From Candolleomyces eurysporus (Eukaryota > Basidiomycota > Agaricomycetes > Agaricales > Psathyrellaceae): a stretch of DNA of 14,488 nt. Shown piece by piece: positions 1 through 7,825 of this stretch (its first letter is position 1; each line of letters opens with the position of its first letter). Where the stretch lies: positions 1 to 14,488 of the forward strand of contig JANBPK010001174.1 in NCBI GenBank assembly GCA_027579435.1. Reading direction: 5' to 3'. The position numbers and the translations under genes were made by a program. The notes under the pieces were generated by a model, which was not told where the DNA came from, searched no databases, and worked only from the letters and a program-made list of their open reading frames with translations.

Positions 1-524
1 ACGCGAATTGGCGACGCTGGCGGAACGAAACACATGAAGATTAGAGTGGTAAATATCAAAGAAAGAGAGAGAAAACAGCAGAAACAGCAAACGTCAGGGC
101 TTCAAAAATGCGCTCAGTTGATGGTACGTGCACGTAGACTCCTGCAATGAAAGGTACACCGGGGGGTTACTTTGGCAGGCATCGCTGCATGGCGACTGCC
201 GCACTGTGAAACTCGAGTAGAGGGTGACTTAGGACTTGACCGACCTACAGTTCCACATTCCTTTTTTTTTGGCATTGATATTTACATACAGTACTACAGA
301 TGCTCATGTTGAATGCTGTATTAAAGGCCGAGGGCACGCTAGGAACAGGTGAACCGGTGAAGTGGGTGTGCGACAGCGACCGTCTGCAGAACAGAAACTC
401 GGGCCGATGCAAAGAAACAGGAAAAGCGGGAAAACCCGGCCGAAGTGATGCGACCAGCAGTGCACCGGCTTGGCGCCTCTGACCCAGGTACAATGTACCC
501 GAGTCAAAATGCCTTGGAATCCGT
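1..524. other. Left-edge stretch with no recognisable gene
   Basis: No reading frame here resembles a known protein. Short open frames on both strands around 245-604 overlap each other, lack family features and cross into the retrotransposon remnant that starts near 525. There is a purine-rich stretch around 60-90. I see no RNA gene or inverted repeat. The left break of the adjacent chromovirus relic lies somewhere near 500-527, because integrase-like coding is not recognisable before that. Confidence 0.4.
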
Positions 525-1164
525 TTGGGGCGATCCCCGAGAGTGATACCGTCCTTGCTTCCCGTGCCGTCCAATGCTGCCGAGATCAAGGCCATTGACC
601 TCATTCGGCTCCATGAGTTAATCCTCTTTGAAGCTCAGGACAACTTACTCGCGGCGAAGGTTGATCAGGCATTTTATGCAAACAAAAAGTGTGGTGAGGA
701 AGTGGTTTATTCGGTTGGCGATCGTGTACTGCTGTCTACTAGGAACCGCCGGAAGGAACTCAAGGCAGGGGACTCCAGCTGTGTCACAAAGTTTTTACCC
801 TGGTGGATGGGGCCATATATGGTGGTTAAAACGAATCCGGGTTCCTCAACGTACACCCTTGATCTTCCTGGGGACTCCAACATCTTCCCCATCTTCCATG
901 GTTCTCTCCTCAAACATTATCACACAAATGACGACCCGCAAATTCCCACTCAATCTCACCTTCGACCCCCCCCCACTGAGGTTTGAGGACAGTACAGAAG
1001 AGTATTTCATTGAGAAGATACTGGACGAGCACAAGACTAGGAGACTTACAAGGTACCTTGTCCGCTGGAAAGGTTACAGGCCTGAAGACGACCTTTGGAT
1101 CACAGAACATGAGCTTGAAGGCACAGACGCACTGAAACGTTGGAAGGAAAGGCAGGGTAGTTAG
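525..1164 (+). pseudogene. Ty3/Gypsy chromovirus Pol remnant: integrase C-terminus plus chromodomain
   Basis: This is the 3' end of a chromovirus polyprotein; in such elements the integrase inserts the cDNA and the chromodomain helps target it to chromatin. The first frame (525-986) begins within the integrase at GRSPRVIPSLLP and continues through the GPY/F-like module, with VGDRVLLSTRN, then WWMGPYMVVKTNPGSSTYTL and IFHGSLLK. The second frame carries the chromodomain from about 985, with EEYFIEKILDEH, RYLVRWKGYRPEDDLW and a final LKRWKERQ before the TAG at 1162-1164. The switch falls at a run of nine C (966-974) and equals one extra base. Reverse transcriptase, RNase H and the integrase catalytic core are absent, so the copy is 5'-truncated. 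There is no usable start codon; the open frame merely begins at a TTG. Family assignment is firm. The frameshift may be real or a homopolymer error. Confidence 0.9.
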
Positions 1165-1268
1165 TTTTCTACTTCGACGGCGGATCCAGCTATCCCTAGG
1201 GACCTGGTGACCTTAATTGGTTTCGGCTTTCACACAAAATCCTTTTACTTTAGGCCTTTTTATTTTTT

Positions 1269-1282
1269 AGAGGAGGGGCGAG
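1269..1282 (+). other. Polypurine tract before the 3' LTR
   Basis: A 14-base run, AGAGGAGGGGCGAG, with a single pyrimidine, lies directly upstream of the TGTAAGAG that opens the LTR. This is where plus-strand DNA synthesis is primed in LTR retrotransposons. Its position, about 105 bases after the polyprotein stop, fits. Confidence 0.7.
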
Positions 1283-1423
1283 TGTAAGAGATCTTACCAC
1301 ATTTGGACTCATGACTTCCTTTATCGTCGTTAAAACTCCGATTTGCTTCCATATAAAAGGACTCGACAATCAGTTATTTCCTGTATTCTACCTTTTCCCA
1401 ACTTCGAATCCAGAGCTCTAACA
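1283..1423 (+). repeat. 3' LTR of the chromovirus (141 bp)
   Basis: The stretch opens with TGTAAGAG and closes with CTCTAACA, an imperfect inverted pair (7 of 8) with the TG...CA ends usual for LTRs. It contains a TATA box (TATAAAA at 1352-1358), as expected for the U3 promoter. On the right it meets sequence recognisable as hAT transposase, which fixes the boundary. The next five bases, ACTCA at 1424-1428, would be the right-hand target-site duplication. The left LTR is not in the window, so neither LTR identity nor the duplication can be checked. Confidence 0.65.
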
Positions 1424-1428
1424 ACTCA

Positions 1429-2508
1429 TATCGTCTGGTCTCATCTTAGTGTCGACAACGCTGTTGTCTTCCACAAGACAAGCGCATTGGCAAGGTGTTC
1501 ACCAGTATGCCTCCCAGGCAAATTATGGAAAGTGATGAGATCTGCATGCAACTGAAGATCAGTGACTGGACCTTCAGCTGTCTGAACAGTCTTGGGCTCA
1601 ATCCAATGTGCCATCACTGCCATGAATGGTTGAAGATTCGGGTCAGACCACATGTCCGTGGTTAGGGAGACTTTGCCGACAGATGTCTAAAATTGATATT
1701 AGCAGTCATCCGACCTGCCTCTGAACATGCACGACAAACCTTAAATTTGTTCTTAAGCTCGTCAAGATATTCATGCCATCAGACCTGGATTTGGTTCCAT
1801 ATGGTTGTCCTGTGTGGAATATCCTGATTATGTAGCTCACTGCGCAGGAGCAGAATGAGTCGTCGAAAGAAGACCGACTCAACAACATTGATAGACTGCA
1901 TTGTGGTGTAGTCAGAATCAGATCCAAAAGGAAAGAGATCAGTGTATGCACCTGGTCATCTGCAGCGACAAAATCAACAAGTGCATCAAGGAAAACCTCC
2001 CGCAAAAAGTCCGGAAGTTCCGCTAGTTGCGGCTCTGTTAAGTCGTCCACATGATCACCTTGCTTTTGTCGGTATTCCTTGACAGGTTGCTGTGCTTCCC
2101 TGGCGGAAATCTTTATTTTCAGATTGTCACATGCCTTCACCCACTCGTCAAGATGGTGGGAGTACAGATGCTTTCGCATAACCCCTGGTCCTGATACCTT
2201 ATTATTTTCCGCTGGCAGAATGGCACACCCTTGGAGTCAGGTCAGAATCCAGCTCTTAGACGCATGCAAAGACATGTTACTCACATGCAAAAGGTACACT
2301 GGAACCGCTTTGACGTGTCTTTCTCTTTAAAGAAGGTCCACACATTGCGGGCTGCCTGCCTAGAGTGACGTGGCTGGCTTTCACCACCATCACCTGTGGT
2401 CAATGGGCCGATGCTTTGCACGGCAGTTCTCCAAGGCATTTTGACCTGTGGGGGCTTCAATGCATTCTGGTGAGGTGGAAGGTGATGCACATGAGAATGA
2501 CATACCAA
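1429..2508 (-). pseudogene. hAT-family transposase relic with BED-type finger (5' half)
   Basis: Read on the minus strand, the order matches basidiomycete hAT transposases. A BED zinc-finger start (RNVWTFFKEKD, then CTFC, about 2360-2286) is followed by RKHLYSHHLDEWVKACD (from 2179) and DALVDFVAADDQ ending at 1952. After an intron (1896-1951) comes SINVVESVFFRRL to HNQDIPHRT; after a second intron (1687-1739) comes SLTTDMWSDPNLQPFMAVMA, then FHNLPGRHTGEHLANA. Both introns are phase 0 with GT...AG ends, and the second has a CTAAT branch site. Damage: a TGA at 1779-1781, a frame mismatch between the BED exon (intron about 2212-2284) and the next, and a break after LANA. The catalytic C-terminus and dimerisation region are missing. 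The relic stops at the chromovirus LTR, implying it was the insertion target. A possible start is the Met at 2439. Confidence 0.85.
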
Positions 2509-2599
2509 ATTGAGCGGTGATGCGCAGGTAGCGAACTAGGGCTCTCTAACCAACAAAACTATAGAACTCAAACACACACACACAACCACAACAACACAA
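2509..2599. repeat. Short (AC)n tract and flank
   Basis: An (AC)7 microsatellite at about 2572-2585 is followed by an A/C-rich stretch. It lies between the hAT relic and the TTCGCGAA-rich block. No terminal inverted repeat for the hAT element could be recognised here. Confidence 0.5.
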
Positions 2600-3890
2600 C
2601 ACACCAAATACCTTCGTGAAGATAAAGGCGGGCAAGGGGTATAGGTAAAAGCTCTAAGTCGAGTNGACAGAGGCTTCTAGAACTCTTCTTGTACGATCGC
2701 AAGTTCGAGGGGGAGCTAAGGCTCAACCAGCAACGATAGATATGCTTCACAAAGTGACTTCGCTAACACACGGTGGGTTCGATATACGACGGATAACTTC
2801 GCGAACAGAGAACACGGTCTCGAGCAACTTTAACGCAAGAACGATTCGATAATACGCAAGCGACACAACTCTGATTGACTTCGCGAACTTAAACACTCTT
2901 TCTCGATAACAGATGGCTCTCGTAGATTCCTGGGAACACGGTCCCGACGCGAAATACAAACGCTAGCTACCCGCTAATGCTAATACAAGTAAAACAGAGA
3001 CGTATATATATGTAATTAATGTTTGGCAAACAGACAGAGAAACAAACAGATGACAGAGACAGAGAGAGATAAGAAACACGATCATATGAGGGTATCGAAG
3101 GCCGAGAGTTGAGTCTCGAACTTTAGAACGCAGCCCAGGCGCTTCGCGAACCTGGTCTGGACGTGGCTGTTATCGAGTCCGCATGGATATTCACCGAGGA
3201 TTGCTTCCGGAGAGCGCGCCCTTCCGTTCGCGCACCTAATCCGACGAATTGATCCGACTTTTGGGTGCTTGGCTCCACCAAACCATACTGCTTCACTACT
3301 CTGCTGACTCTTTCTTTCTCTTGGCTATGGACAGGCTGACTGAGCTTCGGGTAGATGACCACATAAGCTTTAGTCGTACTTTCCGGTTTTCCGAGCAGGT
3401 TCACGAACTTCGGATTAGCTGCCCGATATTGATCACTGCTTCCGTTCCTTCCAATTTGGGTCACGTCAATGCTTATTGACTTAGCGGATCGCTCATCAAT
3501 TCTCGAAGCCACCGGCTGCTTCGTGAAGCCTTCCACTTAGCGAATGTCAGGGCGAATTCCCTTGTAATGTGCACAACTCCCTCCAGCATCGTACCTCGCC
3601 AGGTCAGGCATGCTGGTTAGACTTCGAATAGTATGACTGCGTTTCAGATACGCTCGCGAGACCTTCGTGAACTTAAAGTGTCGTCGCAGAACCGTCTTAC
3701 TCAACGTTCTTTCGTTCTCTAGGGCGTCTGCTTAGTTGACAGTCAGGGATAACTCCAACTCTTATATTTCCCGTCCTTCAAGAAGATCTCTATAATTATC
3801 TACGTCAATTCGCGAACTTTACGAATAGATTCGCGAATTTGAGAGGGTGTCTACGCAGACGGCGTATCAACGCGCCATGTTCCTCTACCA
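2600..3890. repeat. Non-genic block rich in the palindrome TTCGCGAA
   Basis: The perfect octamer TTCGCGAA occurs at 2798, 2880, 3143, 3810 and 3831. The one-base variant TTCGTGAA occurs at 2613, 3520 and 3664, and its reverse complement TTCACGAA at about 3400. The octamer is not found elsewhere in the window. I recognise no protein here. A minus-strand open frame (3123-3536) is possible, but its composition is not distinctive and it begins at a GTG. The block sits between two truncated transposon relics, so it may be part of a mobile element such as a long LTR or a non-autonomous element, but I could not define its ends. An N is present at 2665. Confidence 0.5.
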
Positions 3891-3896
3891 TCCCAG

Positions 3897-4631
3897 GTGA
3901 ATTCGAACTCAATTCCCAGGGCCTACCGAGATGCCAAAGATACCGAGATCGTTCTTCGCATTGGAGAGGCAAATGATGCGCTTCAAGCGATACGAACAGA
4001 AATTGGCTACAAATCCTATGTCTACAGAGCCCAAATCAGGCCGTACAAAGGTAAAAACCGGCGAACCAGAGGATGGGACAACATCAAGCGTTCTGACAGA
4101 GAACTGAAATTCCACCAGAAGGCCTACACTAATGCCTTGGCTGCCCTCAGGATACTTGGAGCAAGCACTGAAGTGCTTGCACAATACAAGGACATCACGA
4201 AGGAGGATCTTAAGACTGTGACAGCGGTGAGCGAGCCCAATGCCCGGGGTCAGAGCAAGGAAAAGTTGGCTTGGTTTTGGAGTTTGGATGTGGCAGGTGA
4301 CAGTGATGGAAGTGAACACCTTGAAGAATGTGAGTGATTTTTAAAACCCCGGTGGCTCGCGTCTTACCGATGATTAGTATACCGAATTAGCTGGCTCCGT
4401 GCCAAATCCCGGAAGGAGCGATGGGAGGAAGAATGTGTGCTTCTCAAGAGTGAGATGGGGTGGACAGTCAACTACTACAAGCATAAATCAACGGAATGGA
4501 GGCAGCTTGCATTGGGTAGCTCAAGTGACAAGCAGCATTTGGCGTTTGCTCAGAGCGAACTTTGGAGATTTCTGCATGATCGTGCCCAATCGGAATTCGA
4601 CTTATATCTGCGCCCTGGAATATTTGTATAG
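3897..4631 (+). pseudogene. C-terminal fragment of a KDZ transposase-associated protein
   Basis: The fragment resembles the C-terminal region of the large basidiomycete proteins that carry or accompany KDZ (Kyakuja-Dileera-Zisupton) transposase domains. Diagnostic stretches are LRIGEANDALQAIRTEIGYK, TAVSEPNARGQSKEKLAWFW and, after the intron, YRISWLRAKSRKERWEEE and MGWTVNYYKHKSTEWRQL. The intron at 4330-4377 is 48 nt with GTGAGT and TTAG ends. It interrupts a codon after its first base, and joining across it keeps the expected order LYRISWLRAK. The second exon ends at the TAG at 4629-4631. The frame is open from 3843, but family similarity begins near 3922, where an acceptor-like CCCAG occurs. 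The cysteine cluster and the catalytic transposase core are absent upstream, where the TTCGCGAA block lies, so the gene is 5'-truncated. What remains has no stop or frameshift, suggesting a recent truncation or possible read-through expression. Confidence 0.8.
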
Positions 4632-4886
4632 AGGCTGATGCATCCATCGGAATAGTAATACACCAGTGATCCACAATTGATAATGGTTCAGCTATCATTT
4701 GCTACAGTTGGTCCAGCTCATCGAGAATGATCCACCGATGTTTTCATAATCACCAATGTTTTGCAATCCTCTTGCAAAGGCATGTTCCATGCATCATACC
4801 AAATGATTGATCTATCCTATTGTCTGCTGATGTTTTTACATGCCACCGCTGTTCTACAGTCGCCAAGGTATGCATTCAAAATTATA

Positions 4887-7655
4887 CTACTGCTCCCCCC
4901 TCCTTTCTAAAATCTGCTGATCGAGGGCACCAAGCTCTGTATCTATAATGCAAGTCAACTTTACAAAGGTAGCAAGATGGTGGCTGTGTCTCTCGTAATG
5001 TTCCAGGGCAGGCTGCAATTGTCCTGGAATTATCGGGCGCCAAGGAGTGCTAATATAATATATGATGAGTTGCGTGTAAAGCAGGCACCAGGAAACATAC
5101 CTCACTCGTAAGTTTTGCCGTAGTAGTAGTCTGACCCTTCTTCAGAGGAAGAGCCCACATCAAACTCGTGATCCTCCAGAGAGGAATCCAAGAAGCGGGC
5201 CTCGGAAGCCAGGGGGGAAGAACCCACTTTGTCCTTCAAGGATTCCCCGAACTCGACACTTGCCACCGAGGCAGGTCTGCTTTCCGAGCCGACATCGAAG
5301 TCCTCGTCTTTCAACGATGATTCCTCAAGCTCGATGCTTGCCACCCAGGCAGGTCTGCTATCCGAGCCGACATCGAAGTCCTCGTCTTTCAACGACGATT
5401 CCTCNANCTCGATGCTTGCTGCCGAGGCAGGCCGACTATCCGAGCCGATGTCAAAGTCTTCGTCCTTCAAAGACGATTCCTCAAACTCGATGCTTGCTGC
5501 CGAGGCAGGCCGACTATCCGAGCCGATGTCAAAGTCTTCGTCCTTCAATGACGATTCCTTCAACTCAACGCTTGCCGCCGAAGAAGGCCGACTATCTGAG
5601 CTGGCAAAGTCTTCGTCCGATTCCCGCAACTCAATGCTTGCCGCCGAGGAAGATTGACGATTCGAGCCGACCTCAAAATCTTCGTCCAAGGATTCCTGCA
5701 AGTTGACACTTTCCACCGAGGAAGATCGACGATCCGAGCCGGTGTCAGAGTCTTTGTCTGATTCCTGCAACTCGGAACCTGCATTTGAGGGAGATCGGCT
5801 ACGAGAGCCTGGCATAGGCGAACCCCGGCTGCCGATGTATGACCCACTATCATCCTCGGCCATCGGGGAACCGGTGTGATCGGAGCCATCAAAGTTTTGG
5901 AGGGAATTGTTGCCACTTGTACTGGCAGCCAACTTCGCTTTGAAATCAGGAGACACAGCCTCGGCCAAGACCATGTAAACAGAGGATGGGGGATACCTCG
6001 GCTTGGTGGCGCATACCTTGGTGGCACCTGTGTCAGCCAAGGCTGGATGAGTGGAGCAAGTATTTGGAATGGGAGGGAGGCCAGGGCTAGCCAGAGCGAG
6101 TTGCGAAGGTGACCCAGATGGACTTGTCGCAAAACTGGATAGATTGAGGCCACCTGGCTTGGTCAACGGTCCTGGCTGGGGCTGGTGAAGTGAGAAATCA
6201 CCGAGTTTCAAGCTCAATGCCGACAACTCTGGGGCAGGTTCAAAGTCATGTTGCAAAAATAAAATTGCAGCCATACCTGCTTCTGAGACCTGGGGTGATG
6301 CATCTTTCCTACCGGGCTTGTCTGGGGGGATATCAGAACCTGATGATAAACCTGAGGTTGACAAATCCTGACCCTGTTCTGAGAGATGACGAAATTTTGG
6401 TGTTTTCAATACATTTGGAGTGACAGTATGATCACTGGTATTTGCTGTAAATATGTTCAGGTCACTGATAATCGAAGGGACAACATATGTTGAATATACA
6501 TACGGGAGTGGGTACCTGAGTTGACAACCCGCCAAGTCTGGCCCCTGATGGAAAGGTTGGAGGCGGCTACATGGATGTTTTGTAAGAAAGCCTGATAGAT
6601 CGACATGGCGGCATTACAAACCTCTGGTGGGAGGGGTGCTAACATTTCTGCCAGGGTTTTCTGTCCTGGTGGTTAGTTCCTGAATAACCAANGGGGGGGG
6701 GTACACACCTTGATTTGTATGACTCCCTTGGTTTTCACTGCCGGTGTTTGGTGCGGTGTTTTGTGCCGAGGTAGTTCGGTAGGATTCTGCACTTCAGATG
6801 CGTTCAGCAGGGATCGGTGTAGGACTCATGCGGCCGGTGTTCTTGCAATCGTGCTCATCACAACCTACTGGGTGGGTCATAAAATGATCATCAGCATTGA
6901 CAAAGGATACGCACCTGTAGATCCGCCGATGTTTTCATGGTTAGTTGCTAAGATCAAGGGTTCCTTAATTATATACAAACAAGATCACAACACAAACCTC
7001 TAGTTGAAACCTTGGTGGTTTCATAGTCATCATCGGTGGTTCCCTCTGGATACTCACGCAGAACTGGTTTCACATTAGTTTGCAGAACAATGAGATGGGC
7101 AAAAAAAAGACTTGCGCTCCATTGGGGGCATGGAGGGAGACCACACAATATCAGAGGCATTGCCGGTGAAAGTGGTGGGACGCATATCCCGAAACATCGG
7201 CCGATCGTGTACCCAATCCCTTGTCGATGGGTCTCTCGTCTCTAGCCAGTGTTGATGGTTAACCAATAGGCGCCTGATTGCTCACCACCGAAGTTGAGAT
7301 GGATGAACTTCGGGGGTGACATTGCCGGTTAGCACTCGGTTTGGTAGCTGATCCCGTGTAACGTCGTCAACCTCGGTGGGAAACTCGGTGTTCATGGCCA
7401 GGTTTTGCTGACCGATGTTCGGGCCGAGGGTTAGGTAGGAAGTATCTATTTTAAGATTAGCTATGCTTCAAGGGCCTTAACCCGGCGAATCGGACATACG
7501 GAGATTTGTGATATCCACCGGCAGCGAAGTCGCTGGAGATATTTCGTAAGCGGAAATGTCGTAAATGTCATTGATCTTCTCATGAACTTGATAAGGAAAG
7601 AAAACATACGGCTTGCAGCGAGACTTGTGAGTGGAGAGTTAAACGCGTCGCTCAT
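4887..7655 (-). pseudogene. Multi-exon gene with serine-rich acidic repeat tail, disrupted; function unknown
   Basis: I do not recognise the family. Minus-strand exons reconstruct as about 7638-7500, 7445-6998, 6947-6915, 6867-6709, 6665-6516, 6444-6277, 6228-5106 and 5049-4887 (TAG). Introns are 54, 50, 47, 43, 71, 48 and 56 nt; the first six are phase 1, the last phase 2, and the first has a CTAAT branch site. The N-terminal part includes VFFPYQVHEKINDIYDIS, VHPSQLRW and RPMFRDMRPTTF, then a conserved-looking DIVWSPSMPPMERKSFF. The middle is Thr/Asn-rich. The last third holds seven acidic Ser-rich repeats before a short tail ending ILERRGEQ. Lesions: in-frame TGA at 7284-7282 and 6796-6794, and an A8 run at 7101-7108 with one base too many. 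The start is unresolved: ATG at 7655 is out of frame with the first good exon. It could be a young pseudogene, or functional if the lesions are errors. Confidence 0.65.
5229..5738 (-). repeat. 78-bp coding minisatellite, seven units
   Basis: Five unit starts can be aligned at 5268, 5346, 5424, 5502 and 5580, exactly 78 bp apart; two more degenerate units follow at spacings of 66 and 72 bp. Each full unit encodes 26 residues of the type SDSRPASAASIE then EESSLKDEDFDIG. All length changes are multiples of three, so the frame is kept. Divergence rises toward the gene's 5' side and the central copies are nearly identical, as expected for ongoing unequal exchange. The Ns at 5405 and 5407 fall where neighbouring copies differ and do not alter length, so they look like unresolved variants of collapsed repeats. 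Confidence 0.9.
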
Positions 7656-7825
7656 GATGGTGGTCGAGTACTAAGGAGGTTGAACACTAGCCATGCTCAG
7701 GTTTAAAGTTTTTCCAGAATCATGTGATTCAGGCAGCTGAACTTGAATCTTAAAATTTGTAAATCGCGCTTCGATGGGAAACTACACCTTGTCTCTCTCT
7801 TTCATCATCTCAAACCCCAGGAACA
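7656..7825. promoter_or_regulatory. Short divergent intergenic region, probable bidirectional promoter
   Basis: Only about 170-190 bp separate the first coding exon of the minus-strand gene from the ATG at 7826. The forward side has a pyrimidine-rich stretch (about 7786-7810) just before the start, a common feature upstream of fungal start codons. No clear TATA box is seen. The compact head-to-head layout suggests shared control, which is inference only. Confidence 0.4.

Noticed and set aside
245..604. Minus-strand frame of 119 codons at the left edge
   Set aside because: It runs antisense into the integrase remnant and has no family features. A chance frame is more likely.
525..974. Programmed frameshift in the chromovirus at the C9 run
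   Set aside because: It falls late in the polyprotein, just before the chromodomain, where chromoviruses use one frame. A simple indel or base-calling error is more likely.
2568..2600. AC-rich tract as a hAT terminal repeat or CRISPR-like array
   Set aside because: It is a plain dinucleotide microsatellite with no spacer structure and no inverted partner.
3123..3536. Minus-strand open frame of 137 codons in the TTCGCGAA block
   Set aside because: It starts at a GTG right after a stop and has no recognised domain; an overlapping forward frame is equally open. It was not called as a gene.
5229..5706. Forward open frames across the 78-bp repeats
   Set aside because: They are antisense shadows created by repeat units whose length is a multiple of three; the minus strand continues into supported exons.
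6417..6535. ATG at 6535 as the start of the serine-rich protein
   Set aside because: The first 30 residues lie inside a 71-nt intron (6445-6515). Splicing joins the repeat region in phase to upstream exons that read well.
7456..7655. ATG at 7655 as the certain start of the minus-strand gene
   Set aside because: Its frame leaves the better coding frame (VFFPYQVHEKIND) within 15 codons, and there is no intron of normal size to connect them. The start is left open.
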